Source of the DNA: Catonia carolina
Taxonomy: Eukaryota; Arthropoda; Insecta; Hemiptera; Achilidae
DNA length: 64,000 nucleotides
Assembly (NCBI GenBank): GCA_035578175.1
Contig: JAQMRL010000006.1
Location: 67,958,001-68,022,000, forward strand
Direction: 5' to 3'
The position numbers were made by a program, and so were the translations under genes. The notes beneath the pieces are model-generated. The model searched no databases, was not told where the DNA came from, and worked only from the letters and a program-made list of their open reading frames with translations. Every line of letters begins with the position of its first letter. Within the stretch, counting starts at the first letter, position 1. This document shows positions 1 through 12,064 of this stretch, in pieces.

Positions 1-70
1 GAATGGGATTCGAACCCAAACCGCATGATGAGAGGCGAGCACGTTACCAACTGCGCCAATGCGGCCGGCG
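1..70 (-). repeat. tRNA-derived SINE, head only (type C), cut by window edge
   Basis: Read on the minus strand this is a tRNA-like head with an A box near position 55 (TGCGCCAATGC on the plus strand) and a B box (GGTTCGAATCC) complementary to 7-17. It matches the head of the full copy at 50,201-50,386 almost base for base. The body and tail would lie left of the window. It lacks a proper acceptor stem and is not a functional tRNA gene. Confidence 0.75.
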
Positions 71-289
71 CAGTTGAAATTTGTGGTATTCGATTTCCAT
101 AGATATTTTCATATTGAATTTTATGGTTTTAATATTTCTTGTAATCTTATATAATATTTTTATTTATTTTTAAATATTTATTATTATAATATTTTGATAT
201 TTTAAATATTTATTTTATTCTTCTATATATAATTTTTATAATAAATTCTTTTATATCATTGTACATTTCAATTTCTTTTCTTTCTCCAG
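71..289. other. AT-rich stretch, nothing recognised
   Basis: Very AT-rich sequence (TTTATTTTTAAATATTT type) with no ORF of note, no tRNA box and no similarity to the other repeats of this window. Confidence 0.5.
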
Positions 290-1030
290 AAATATATAAT
301 AATTATTAAAGCTATAATCTTTAAAAAATCATTTTTTACCACAAGAGTACAGCATCCTTAAAAATATTAGCAGAGATAGTGCTAACCGAACCTTGTAAAG
401 ATTGAAAAAAATTAATAAATGAGCTAATTTTAAAAAGAATCGTATTAGTATTTTTAGGAAAAAATCCCCCAAAAGTTAAAAATTTCATGAATAAACTGTA
501 ACTTCCGGTTGAGCGATTTTAATGAAAATGTTTGTATCGAATCCCCGAGTAGTACCTGACTAAAGTTCACAGTTTTAACTTTTTATTACGTTCTGTTCTT
601 GAGATATTTTGTTTACACACAAACGGAACAATCGCTAAAAACATGTTATTTAGGTTTACCGAACCTCAAAAGGTGTAGGCTGTTTGTGGTGAAAACTCGA
701 TATCAAAACAGACATGAAAACTTTTTTGAAGCACCAATTTCATCCTCTGCTTCAAAACTCTGTTACAAAGTTAAAAATTGCATGAAAAAACTATAACTTC
801 CGGTTGACCGATTTTAATGAAAATTTTTGTGTCAAATCCACTTGTAGTGCGAGACTTAATTTCAAAGTTTCAAATTTTTACAATGTTCTCTTCTTGAGAT
901 ATTTTGTTTACACACAGATACACAAACAGAAAAATCGCTAAAAATATGTTGTTTAGGTTTAGCGAACTTAAAAAGGTGTAGGCTGTTGGGGTGAAAACTA
1001 GATGTTAAATTTTTTTTTTTTTTTCTCTTT
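290..1030 (+). repeat. HINE-like element, 3' half with internal ~300-bp tandem duplication
   Basis: This matches the 3' half of the complete copies at 33,457-34,411 and 38,904-39,943, including the CTTCCGGTTGA block, the TTCTTGAGATATTTTGTT block with CA-rich run, and the block ending GGTGAAAACTCGAT. The segment from about 473 to 770 is repeated imperfectly from about 770 to 1,005, and the shared TTTTTTGAAGCACCAATTTCA boundary reappears at 3,555 after the Jockey insertion. The short ORF at 599-796 is a chance reading of this repeat. Confidence 0.7.
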
Positions 1031-3170
1031 AATTTTTTATTTACCTGACCTTCTCGACTTCTTTATTTCAAAAGGCGTTTCTCATCTCCACTCTTCAATT
1101 TCGTCCTTAGATGATTTGTCGTCCGATCACTCGCCGGTTTTACTTGTTCTTTCTGACCAACCTACGGAAATTCCCATTAAACCTTCTTTAACAGCTGGAG
1201 TTATGAACTGGGATATGTTTCGAGAATCACTTCAACCTTCACTCAACTTACATCTCCCGTTAAAAAATTCAGTTGACGTAGAATCTGCGGTTGAGCACTT
1301 CACGACGATGATACAAGTTGCAGCATGGAACTCCTCGACTTCCCTTCAACATAAGGTGGAGAGAAAACATTGCTATCCACATTACATAAGAAAATTAATT
1401 GCTGAGAAGAGGCAAGCTAGAAGACAATGGCAAAACTCAAGACTACCTACTGATAAAACACGACTCAATCAACTTACGAATACCTTGAAATCTATCATAC
1501 GTACAGTGAAAAATGAAAATCTAGAAAATCGTGTTAGGAACCTGAATACGAAAGATGGAAGTCTATGGAAAGAAACCGGTAAACTCCTACGCTATACTCC
1601 TCACTGCCCTCCTCTTCGGAAACTGGACAACACATGGGCAAAATCTGACAATGAAAAAGCCATCCTATTTGCTGAACACTTGGAAAAGACGTTCCAACCA
1701 CATGGTGATACTTTACCAGCTTTTACAAAATTAATAGAAGATAAAGTATCTTCACCTTTACAGTTGTGTCTACCTCCACTCAATTTTACTGACCAAGAAA
1801 TAAAGACTGCAATTACTCAATTGCCACTAAAAAAATCTCCTGGATATGATTTGATAACGGCTGAAGTACTACGTGAACTGCCACAAGCAGGAATAACTCT
1901 GATTACGCAAATTTTTAATGCTATTTTGCGGACCACCCACTTTCCTATACAGTGGAAATTTTCACAAGTTATCATGTTTCATAAAGAAAATAAACCAATC
2001 CACGAACCATCTTCTTACAGGCCCATCAGTTTACTTTCAACAGTTTCAAAATTATTCGAAAAACTTTTACTCCCAAGACTGCTTATATTTGTAGAAGACC
2101 AAGGTATAATCCCTAATCATCAATTTGGGTTCCGTCGACGGCACAGCACAATTCATCAACTACACAGAATCGTTGATCAAATTGCCTCTGGCTTTGAACA
2201 AAAAAAATATGTAAGTGCCGTCTTCTTTGATGTTTGCGCAGCGTTTGATAAAGTTTGGCATCAAGGTCTGCGATATAAATTAAGAAAATTCTTGCCAGAT
2301 GCCTATTTCTTAATCATCAGCTCCTTTTTAACGGACAGATTTTTTCAAGTAAAACATAACACGGCTCTGTCTGACTACAAACAAATCGTCGCTGGTGTTC
2401 CACAAGGATCAATCTTGTCGCCACTGCTTTACAGCATCTATACATCAGATCTACCTGCATCTGCTAACACCACCTTAGCGACTTATGCTGACGATACAGT
2501 CATCCTTTCTTCTGATGTAAAGCCAGAAGCAGCAAGTAATAATTTACAAAGTCACATTAACTTTTTAAATTATTGGTTAAAAATCTGGAGGATCCAATTC
2601 AACGCTTCAAAATCAGTGCATGTCACCTTTTCTCTCCGGAAAGGCGAATGTCCTCAACTATTCCTCGACAATAAACCGATACCACAACGACAAAAAGTTA
2701 AATACCTTGGACTTCACTTTGACAAGAGACTCACCTGGGCGACTCATATAAAAACCATAAGACTGACTTTGAACTCCAAATTGAAAGAACTATTTCGACT
2801 TCTTGGACGCCGCTCTTCACTGACTCTAAAATCTAAACTATTACTATACAAAGTTTATCTCAAACCAATATGGACCTATGGACTACAAATTTATGGCACA
2901 GCTAAACCGAGCAATCTACAAAAATTACAAGCCTTTCAGTCAAAATGCCTACGTTTAATCACCTGCGCACCTTTTTATGTCAACAACAAAATTCTACATG
3001 ACGACCTTAATATTCCGTTCATAAGTGAAGTAGTTAAGTCCAGCTACAGTGTTTTTCACAGAAAATTGCATGATCACCCCAACGAATTAATCACCAAACT
3101 ATCGGATTCATCACTACCAGGAAATCCGCAGCGCAGGTTGAAACGTCAATGGGCCAGAGATCTTCTATAA
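1002..3170 (+). CDS. Jockey ORF2 fragment: end of endonuclease plus complete reverse transcriptase
   Basis: The frame is open for 722 codons, but the first 14 residues come from the target site and the ATG at 1,002 is not the native start. Residues 15-50 are the end of an EEP-type (APE) endonuclease with catalytic Ser41-Asp42-His43. The reverse transcriptase follows: KSPGYD near residue 280, YRPISLL, FGFRRRHST, motif A FFDVCAAFD with Asp410, VPQGSILSPLLYS, and motif C YADD at 495-498. The C-terminal region (KYLGLHFDKRLTW, IWTYGLQIYG, LKRQWARDLL) is that of Jockey-clade ORF2. No stop or frameshift lies within it. Without the N-terminal endonuclease and ORF1 it cannot transpose on its own. A nearly identical C-terminal copy lies at 16,408-17,139 on the minus strand. 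Confidence 0.9.
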   Translation: MLNFFFFFSLIFYLPDLLDFFISKGVSHLHSSISSLDDLSSDHSPVLLVLSDQPTEIPIKPSLTAGVMNWDMFRESLQPSLNLHLPLKNSVDVESAVEHFTTMIQVAAWNSSTSLQHKVERKHCYPHYIRKLIAEKRQARRQWQNSRLPTDKTRLNQLTNTLKSIIRTVKNENLENRVRNLNTKDGSLWKETGKLLRYTPHCPPLRKLDNTWAKSDNEKAILFAEHLEKTFQPHGDTLPAFTKLIEDKVSSPLQLCLPPLNFTDQEIKTAITQLPLKKSPGYDLITAEVLRELPQAGITLITQIFNAILRTTHFPIQWKFSQVIMFHKENKPIHEPSSYRPISLLSTVSKLFEKLLLPRLLIFVEDQGIIPNHQFGFRRRHSTIHQLHRIVDQIASGFEQKKYVSAVFFDVCAAFDKVWHQGLRYKLRKFLPDAYFLIISSFLTDRFFQVKHNTALSDYKQIVAGVPQGSILSPLLYSIYTSDLPASANTTLATYADDTVILSSDVKPEAASNNLQSHINFLNYWLKIWRIQFNASKSVHVTFSLRKGECPQLFLDNKPIPQRQKVKYLGLHFDKRLTWATHIKTIRLTLNSKLKELFRLLGRRSSLTLKSKLLLYKVYLKPIWTYGLQIYGTAKPSNLQKLQAFQSKCLRLITCAPFYVNNKILHDDLNIPFISEVVKSSYSVFHRKLHDHPNELITKLSDSSLPGNPQRRLKRQWARDLL

Positions 3171-3420
3171 AGTGATTTATTTTATTTTTCTTTCTTCTTT
3201 TTTTTCTTATGTTGTTATTTATCATTCATGTATCATAAACTTTATTTCATAGAACATATACCAATGGGTATCACTGTTCTTTTTCATTTATTTATTTTTA
3301 TTTATTTTTTTTTTATTTTTTTTCCTTGTCATCCTTTGTTTACTGTCATCTAATTTGCTCGTTGTATCGTAGTATATAGTTGCAAATAAAGTTATTAAAG
3401 TTAAAAAAAAAAAAAAAAAA
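1045..3420 (+). mobile_element. Jockey-type non-LTR retrotransposon, 5'-truncated, with poly(A)
   Basis: The element begins inside the endonuclease domain of ORF2, runs through a complete reverse transcriptase, and ends after a T-rich 3' UTR with AATAAA at 3,385 and a poly(A) run from 3,403. It is bracketed by a target duplication AATTTTTTATTTAC (1,031-1,044) and AATTTTTTTATTTAC (3,421-3,435), differing by one T. 5' truncation, poly(A) and a 14-15 bp duplication are the usual result of target-primed reverse transcription. It sits within HINE-like DNA. Confidence 0.9.
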
Positions 3421-3435
3421 AATTTTTTTATTTAC

Positions 3436-3545
3436 AACTGTAAAATGTTACAACAAGCAAATTGACATGAAAAAAAATTGACATGAAAACAATAATACCT
3501 ATTTTCCTCCCTTTCGTATTCATATAGGTGAAGACAAAAAAAAAT
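3436..3545 (+). repeat. HINE-like element, 3' terminus (right part after Jockey insertion)
   Basis: After about 25 bases of unrelated sequence (TTTACAACTGTAAAATG type) the HINE-like sequence resumes with ATTGACATGAAAACAATA and finishes with a degraded terminal hairpin (TATTCATATAGG) and GAAGACAAAAAA. Together with 290-1,030 this is one copy interrupted first by a ~60-bp poly(T)-led fragment and then by the Jockey element. Confidence 0.65.
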
Positions 3546-3883
3546 TTAATATAAATTTTTTGAAGCACCAATTTCACCCACAGTTATATTAGGGGTTGCA
3601 ACAACATGTTTTGCAAATTGTATTTTTTGTCAAATGAAATTTTTTTAATCAAATCAGCAAAATTACAATCTGTTCTGTTATAAAGGACAAGAACAATAAG
3701 TAATAAGGTTGACATAGAAAAGACAAATTTACAACATTACATTGATAATAATTATTGTTACAGATAACGTTTTTGTAATTTTAAAAATTATATTTGAAAT
3801 GATTCAAAATTTAAAACAATAAAATATTTATACACATACACATAAAAATATCGAAAACAAAAAGTCAATTGTGTTCAAATCTG

Positions 3884-4183
3884 TTAAGTAAATCCAACAT
3901 TGTATCTGTTAAGACGTCTTGTAAACGTATAGTCACTGTTGTCCAGTAAGTTTATCGCGAGATGATTTGGATATCCGTTTAGTCTTTGTTCGTATGTTTT
4001 GCTAAATCGCGTAATTTCCTGTCTTACTGAGTTAAGTCGTATGTCGTTATAGATATATTTGTTTCATATGTACCATCATGTTCTAAGAGATGACCGTAAA
4101 AATTTTGTTTGAAAACGTTCTAAAATGTCAATATTGGTATTTTTTGTTGTCCCCCCCAGAGTTGTATCCCGTACGTCCACACC
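3884..4183 (-). pseudogene. Jockey-like reverse transcriptase C-terminal relic
   Basis: Minus-strand translation gives the C-terminal signature of this clade in pieces: VWTYGIQLWG, a frame change at a run of seven C (4,151-4,157 on +), then NIDILERFQTKFLRSSLR, a stop, and finally a segment ending RLNGYPNHLAINLLDNSDY, with a stop complementary to 3,884-3,886. Two frame disruptions within 300 bp show it is long dead. It belongs to a different subfamily from the 1,045 copy and resembles the relic at 24,758. Confidence 0.75.
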
Positions 4184-4525
4184 TAATAATAGAATTAAAT
4201 AAAACATGATAATAGAATGATAATAATAATGATGATACATCGAATGATAATAGAATTAAATAAAACCCTTGATAAAATATAAAAAATGTAGGCTTTTACT
4301 TAACTCTACCTTAGATGTAATTAAACAGTAAATTCATTTTAATACAAAAAGAAAGCAACACGAAGAAATATCCTTCCGGAGATATTTTTTATCTTGTATA
4401 AAACTACAAAACAAAATTATTATTATATTCTAATTATGGGAGTTTCAATTTTTTGTAGACTACAATACTTCCCCAATGTAATACGTATGTAATAAGAAAG
4501 TAAGTAATGAAACATTATTACGAAC
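4184..4525. other. AT-rich upstream region, nothing recognised
   Basis: Contains short GATAATAGAATTAAATAAAAC direct repeats near 4,190 and 4,245, both interrupted, and otherwise featureless AT-rich DNA upstream of the cuticle-type gene. Confidence 0.4.
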
Positions 4526-4537
4526 GATGACGTCATC
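4526..4537. promoter_or_regulatory. Perfect CRE/ATF-type palindrome upstream of the cuticle-type gene
   Basis: GATGACGTCATC is a perfect 12-bp palindrome containing TGACGTCA, the classical full CRE bound by CREB/ATF bZIP proteins. It lies about 370 bp upstream of the predicted transcription start, a plausible distal promoter site. One such palindrome can occur by chance, so function is inferred only. Confidence 0.4.
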
Positions 4538-4860
4538 AGATGCACTAGTAATGAAATAATATTACTTGTGAATTATGTTCGGTAATAAATGTATGAAGGC
4601 GGGTAAATACATTGGCAGATAGATAGAACCAATGATTTCAGTGAAAGTAAAAAATGAAGACCTGCGAAGTTGTAACCTCCCATTAAGCGGACAGTACTAC
4701 TGTTACAGATTACAGATCAACTTATGGCAGTAGGTACTTTGTTTCACACGCACGCACTAATACACAAACACACATTCAACCATCATTGAGACTTCTCCCA
4801 CTTACCCCCTAACAGAGAATACATTTTTTATGAATACCATTCTTTGTAGTTACAAAAGTA

Positions 4861-4870
4861 TATATAAATA
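4861..4870 (+). promoter_or_regulatory. TATA box of the cuticle-type gene
   Basis: TATATAAATA stands about 32 bp upstream of an ATCACAG sequence near 4,892-4,898, the expected spacing for a TATA-driven start, and about 80 bp upstream of the ATG at 4,942. Single-copy insect cuticle genes commonly have a TATA box and a very short first coding exon. The start itself is predicted, not demonstrated. Confidence 0.65.
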
Positions 4871-4941
4871 GACCGGGGAATATTAAAAATCATCACAGAA
4901 TCCATTCGGATTTCAGTAAAGCACTATCGTAGGAATACAAC

Positions 4942-4956
4942 ATGAATTGTTTCAGG
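4942..4956 (+). CDS. Exon 1 (coding part) of a secreted Gly/Pro-Val-rich cuticle-type protein
   Basis: ATGAATTGTTTCAGG encodes Met-Asn-Cys-Phe-Arg and is followed directly by GTAAGT, a consensus 5' splice site. Joined in phase 0 to 10,784, it reads MNCFR then [13 protein letters not shown], a textbook signal peptide. That fit, with the TATA box upstream and CAG acceptor at 10,781-10,783, makes the join convincing although the intron is 5.8 kb. The 5' UTR is about 47 nt if transcription starts near 4,895. Splitting the signal peptide after a few codons is a common arrangement in insect cuticle genes. Confidence 0.8.
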
Positions 4957-5519
4957 GTAAGTCAACAATTTATAATAAATATTTCTTATAAACATAATAA
5001 TTATTTTTAGTAATCTCTAAAATAATTTTAGTAGAAATTTATCAACTTAAATTTTTGACTTTTAATTTTTTATCGGGAACTGTTCGCTCAGACAAACAAT
5101 AAACTTGATCATAGTTTTTTAAATTATTAGGGTGGGTTATTATTTAAAAATTTTCTAATTAATAAAATAATTATGTACTAAAAAAAATTTCATGAGAATT
5201 TATCAACTTAAATTTTTTATATTTTATTTGTCACCCTACAGATTTATTTTAATGTGATTGTGTAATTTATTTTACATTCCTGGCAAGATCAATTCAACAA
5301 AATGGGAAATTTTATAGAGTAATACCAAGGGGTATTACTTACTCAAGATTTATACTTACAACACATCTACTCATTGTTCTATGAGAGCAGATCGTAGATT
5401 TACAGTTATTAAAAATAAAAAAATTGTCATCGGGAACTGTTTGCCAAGACAATCAATAAACTTGATCATAACTTTTTAAATTATTAGGGTGGATTATTTT
5501 TTTAAATGTTTTATTTTCG

Positions 5520-5665
5520 TTTGAGACCACAGTGGATCACTTAAATCGATTTCTAGGCACTCTCTTCTGGTTCTTTTCTTTGATTTTCCACCAGTATTCT
5601 TTCATTCTAGCAGATCTTCTTTGCTTCTGATAAGATCGCTTTCCTGCTTCCTCTTTTATCTACTG
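5520..5665 (-). pseudogene. Non-LTR retrotransposon 3' terminal scrap
   Basis: On the minus strand one frame reads RSARMKEYWWKIKEKNQK and ends with a stop, followed by TGATCCACTGTGGTCTCAAA. The basic ARMKEYW-type ending matches the C-termini of the better preserved fragments at 41,140-41,545 and 43,508-44,330, and the GATC-GGTCTCAAA 3' tail recurs at 41,154 and 20,738. It is a 5'-truncated dead end of that LINE family. Confidence 0.55.
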
Positions 5666-5744
5666 TTTGAAATCTTTTATTTAAAATGTTTATTACAAAT
5701 TTTATAATAATTATGTAACTCTGTAAAAAAATTAATGAGAATTG

Positions 5745-5890
5745 ATCAATTTAAATTAATTGAACCCTATTCATCAAAGTACATCGGCAACCATTGCATA
5801 GTGTTCAAATCTGTATAAAAGTTAAGTAAAAACCTATACTAGAAATTCAATCACGGCCTTCGTCCCCAAAAACCAGCTGATTTTGACAAT
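5745..5890 (-). repeat. Decayed SINE-A fragment
   Basis: Minus-strand sequence carries recognisable blocks of the SINE-A body (TTGATGAATAGGGTTCAATT, TTATACAGATTTGAACAC) and a damaged tRNA-like head ending AAATCAGCTGG. It is much more diverged than the copies at 6,594 and 30,441. Confidence 0.5.
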
Positions 5891-6593
5891 GACTTTTTTG
5901 GTTGGTTAAAAATTTACAAGATTAATGTTGTAAAGAAAACTGTTTTGGATTGGTCATACCAATTTTATTTACAATAAAAATACTTAAGATACCTTCTGAA
6001 TGTACAAAAAATACTTTTAAATAAATTATTTTTTGGGTTTGTTAATAGTTATATCAACATCTTGGTTATTAAAGATTATTTTGTGTTATGAAACAATGAG
6101 TTTTAACATGTAATAATTTTCAAATATTAGCGTAGAATCAAACCCGTGACTATTAGAATTGTATTTTAGCACAATGGTCTCAATACACCACAAAGGCAGT
6201 CACTTTTAAATATTTATTATGCTTATATGTTCCCACATTTAAAATAAAACATTACATCTTAGTCATTTCAGTGTAAAATAGATGTCATTTTAAGGATTAA
6301 AAATGAGGTATATAGTCAACCTTTAACAAATTATACTCTCGATTTTATGTGAAATATTAATAAATCATTCGAGTCCAAAGATAGAATTATTTTCACATTC
6401 AAACTTACCACAAAATTCATAAAAGAGATTAAAATTGTGGTAGAATAGGGATATTATTTATGAAACAGGGACAAGGGTTTTCCACTGGGTGATTTCCTCA
6501 ATCAAGTCGAAAACAGAACATTAAACTCCTACGTCGTAATTACTGCTATTGTATAAAAATATACAGTTATTACTAAATTTTTTAATCAGTAAT

Positions 6594-6891
6594 CTGTGTA
6601 CGTTGCAATTTGTTTAATTTAAGAACAAAAAGCAACCCCATCACCTAATCAAATGGGGATGATATGTAAATAAATTGTAGTTTTGTACAAACTCAGGCAG
6701 ACCATTCCTGGGAAAGTATGGTTAATTAAACCCCAACCATCAAAGTACACCCCTAATCAATGTCTAGTATTCAAATCCATATAAAAGTAACCACCTTTGC
6801 CAGGATTCGAACCAGTAACATTCATCTCTGAAAGTCAGCTGTTAACAGCTGACTAGCGACGACGATTTTACCTCTAGAACAACCCGGTGGG
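6594..6891 (-). repeat. SINE-A, complete copy
   Basis: On the minus strand it starts with a tRNA-derived head: ACCGGGTTGTTCTAGAGGTAAA (A box), CAGCTGTTAACAGCTGA in the middle and GGTTCGAATCC (B box). The ~200-bp body follows and ends in the conserved GAACAATAAGC / TGCAACGTACACA block. RNA polymerase III boxes plus an unrelated body define a SINE. It lies in intron 1 of the cuticle-type gene in antisense orientation. Confidence 0.8.
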
Positions 6892-7895
6892 TGTTACTAA
6901 ATATAGATAAAAAACTGGTTCATTTTTGGAGCAATACAATCAATTTATTGTCTTATAAACATTTTTTAAGAATTCATTTTTTTCATGGATGTAGATTATT
7001 TATGAAAAAATAAATATGTATTTCTGAAAAGTAAACATTCTTATTCATATCCGGCCAAATTTAAAAATTTATTTAGAATTTTCCAACGTAGAACAACTGG
7101 ATAAGAAAATACACCGGACACTTTTTTTCAAAATTTCATTCACTTTTTTAATAATTAGAATGTGTTAAGACAATATATTTTAACATAATTTTGATGTTGT
7201 TTTGTTCCAAAACTTTGTTTACTTGTTAGAGTTTGAAGTCATCACAACACTCCAAAAATTGGCCCTCCAAAAATACTCTTCGCTAGAAGCATTTTAAACG
7301 TCTATGCTAAGTACCCGGTATCACCCTAGTGTAGGCTTTATTATTTGTACTAGACGATTTACTAATCATTTAAATTCAAAGTAATTTTCGACTAGTAAAC
7401 TTAGAGATTTAACATTTACTTACAACTTATAATACAGAATGCAAAATGTACTCTGCTTTACATACTCGTCAATATAAAAAACACAATATGAATATACATT
7501 TTTTCTGTTAATCTCACTTTTTATATTTTTGAGGAAGAAATTGTTATATTGAAATTTGTTTGAGATTTTTTATTGTATTTGGAAAACTTGTTCATAATTA
7601 CGTTTGTTTATAAACAAAAAACTCATGGTCATTGATGATGTAAAATTTAAATTTAGTGGCCATTTAAATTTATTATTTACAAAATATCTTTTACTTTACT
7701 AATTTATAAATTAACTGAAACAGTTTCTGCTGGAATACAATTTTTATTTAATATTTATTCAATACCTATATACATATGTCAAAATTTATAATAATCTATC
7801 CAATAATGTTTTAAATTCTACATTAATACACTTTTGAAAAAAGTTAAACAGTTTCTACTTGAAAAATAATTTTATAAAACTAATGAATTTTATTA

Positions 7896-8290
7896 TGCCC
7901 ATAGCAGGCAGGTTAGTGTTAAGTTAATTGCACTCTATCTGTTGGTACCAGAGTAACAAAAAATAGTTCTGTTTCTTATCACATAGTTAGCCTTATGTAT
8001 GACTGAAATATTTAAGAACAGAAGAGGTAGAGGTGTAAAAGACTTTAATCAGTTATCTCCTCTGAGAGTAATGAATTTCATCATTATACAGCCAGAAACT
8101 GTGGTGAATGAACTGAAGGTATCATTTGCAGGGTGAAAAGTGGGTGCTCTTCGATAAGCCTGGCATGCTGATAAGCGTATTCTTTCAATTCAGTGAGGAA
8201 GGCAATAGTAAACCACCTCACTCCTCTTTTTTACTTAGTAAAATCTCAAGAGGTTCAAACCAGCCTTTCGGCTGTTGACCTAAACAACAA
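7896..8290 (+). repeat. R3 dispersed repeat, complete copy
   Basis: About 390 bp running from CCCATAGCAGGCAGG to GCTGTTGACCTAAACAACAA. Landmarks shared by all copies are GAACAGAAGAGGTAGAGGTG, GAGAGTAATGAATTTCAT, TATACAGCCAGA, GCATGCTGATAAGCGTA and the terminal CCAGCCTTTCGGCTGATGACC block with an inverted GGTT-CAAACC motif. No ORF, no terminal inverted repeats and no clear duplication flank it. The family is unidentified; it may be a SINE read on the minus strand, since GGTTTGAACC resembles a B box. Confidence 0.7.
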
Positions 8291-8576
8291 AAACAATTAA
8301 TTTTATAATTTTCGCTAAAATTTGTTTTTGCAATACTTACTAAATTGTCTCATTCGATTGGACATTTTGAGCGAGTAAATTTATTATAATAAAAACTTTC
8401 TATATAATGCAATTAAAAAATCACCTTACGTTTGTATTTTCTTATCATCATTAGTCGGGTTCAAAACAAATTCATAATAATAAAAAATGCGTTAGTTACT
8501 TCATTAAAAAAATCTTTTAATACTTGTTTGCTCAACAAAAAATCAGATACTTTAATAGAACTTTCTACTAGTAAAA

Positions 8577-8905
8577 TATCTCGTGTAAAACACTCACACG
8601 ACTTTCACTTACCAATATAAACAATAAATTATTTGACGCTAACCTATCTCTGCGATAAAAAGTGTGAAATAAAAATTGTAGATGTTTTAATTTTATATAA
8701 CTTTAGTAGCCTACATAATGTGTAGTGATACCGTAAAATGTACGTTGACAGAAAATTTAAAAATCAATATTTTTTACAATTTTAATGAGAAAATATGGAA
8801 ATTACTAGTTGATACTAAACTAAGCTTTATAAAAATAAATTCTAGAAATAAAATTTGTTGGGAATTACTAAAATTGCTATTAAAATAATACTCTAAGATA
8901 AAATT
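8577..8905 (+). repeat. HINE-like element, 5' part
   Basis: Starts with the family terminus (GTGTAAAACACTCACACGACTTTC), continues with the GACGCTAA / TCTGCGATAAAAAG and TTGTAGATGTTTTAATTTT blocks, and fades out near 8,905. The short ORF at 8,432-8,620 is a chance reading across its edge. Confidence 0.65.
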
Positions 8906-10705
8906 AAAAAAAAAAAAATACAAAGCCACACAATATCATAATGATGAAGTTAGCCTACATTTAGAAAAATTATCCACAATGTATAAATAACCACATCATT
9001 GGATTCAAAAACGACCTCACAGTATTACTAGTGTAATCATTGTCTCTATCATGTATTTTTCAACTTCCTTTTACACGCAGTTTGTAACAAATGTAATTAA
9101 ATTAAATTAAATGAATAAAATGCAAATTTAAATGAAAAATAATGAATTTAATGATATCAAAAAAATGAAAATGTAAGAAAATTGACAAAGAAAAATGTAT
9201 TACAGAAATTATTAATTGTTTGAACTTATTTATTGAAGACACTATGCTATAAAACTAAGTATTTTTCTGAATTATCATTGAATATAATTTTTTATTGCGA
9301 TATCTATTTAAATATTAATATTTATACTAGCTATGAGCTCAAATTAATTAATTTTTATAGTTACTACTTGAATTATCCTCTGAGTCTTGTTCTTGCTTCT
9401 TGTCCATCCATTGACCGGGAATTAAAATGGGGCGTCGAGTCATTGTTGCAATTGGTTTTATAGTCTTGAATAAATTTTATTTAAATCATTTCTTCATATC
9501 TTAAATAATCAAATTTATTTTGTTTGGTTCCATAATTAATTCGATTCTTGATACTTTAATATTTTCTTTTACTTATTTTTTATACTATCTTTTGTTTTCT
9601 TGCTTTAATCTGAGATATTTGGTTTCTGGAATTAATTTTTTGAATAGTTAATTTTCTTCTTATAATTCATCTTGATACATTATTTACTGTTTATAAAATT
9701 TATATATTAAATTAGAAATTGTTTAATTTTTATTATTATTTGTGATTTTTTATATTAAGTAGGCCTACTTCTTGAATTTACAACAATAATTGATTAATTG
9801 AATAAGATCTTCGATCAACGACGTACTGGAACATAGACTGCTATTCTACAAGTTAATGCTTCATTCTACTTTAAAATGTCCGGTACATATTTGAGGTGTA
9901 CAGTGATTGTGTAACTTGTGTGATACGTAAAACAACTGTCAAAAAAGTGACTTTTAACTATGTGCAAACAAATCGATAATTCGTGCTTAATTTCTGTACT
10001 GATAAAACTATACAATCTTACACAATTCATTCTCACGTACAGGATTGACCTATGCAGGATATAGGAAATTCATTAAAAAAAAGTCATATATTATCCTTGA
10101 TTAAAATAATAAGTAAAACTTTCGGAATCACTCAAAATAAAATGAAAGAACTTTATTACAGCTTTTTACATAAAATCATGAATAAAAAGTCTGAAAATTT
10201 GGAAAAGAATTTAATTTGAAAGATTTCTAATTTTATTTAACTTCTGTTGTGTACACTTTTGATTTATTTATAACTTGAAGTCTTTCTTTTTTTTTGAAAT
10301 TAAAATATTCCACCTAAATTGACTTGGAAAATCGTAAATACACTAAAGGCTAAAATTTTTAATCAAATCTATTTTAATCATTCCAATATGTGAAACACCA
10401 AAAATCGTACACACCCGTAATTTAAACTTATAGTATTACAAATTTTCTTTGAGAAATCCTAAAAAACGGAATAATTACCGTGAAAATGATAAAGCACTAC
10501 AAAAATCAAATGAAATGATTTCATTAAAAAACCAAAATTTTGTGTTAACGTATACATAGTAGACCGAAGTACATGTTATAGGCTACATAAAAATTTAAAT
10601 ATTGATAGTTGTCTCAATATAGAATTTCCACACCATAACAGTGAATGATTCTCGGAACGTACCATTTTTAAGTTCAGTTTTCTATTCACTATGAAACGGA
10701 AATGA

Positions 10706-12052
<1,347 letters not shown>

Positions 12053-12064
12053 ACTACATTCCAG
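12053..12064 (+). other. 3' UTR start and splice donor of exon 2
   Basis: Twelve bases after the stop codon the sequence reads CCAG then GTAAAT, a good donor at 12,065. A 3' UTR intron immediately behind the stop codon would escape nonsense-mediated decay because the exon junction lies within 50 nt of the stop. Confidence 0.55.
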
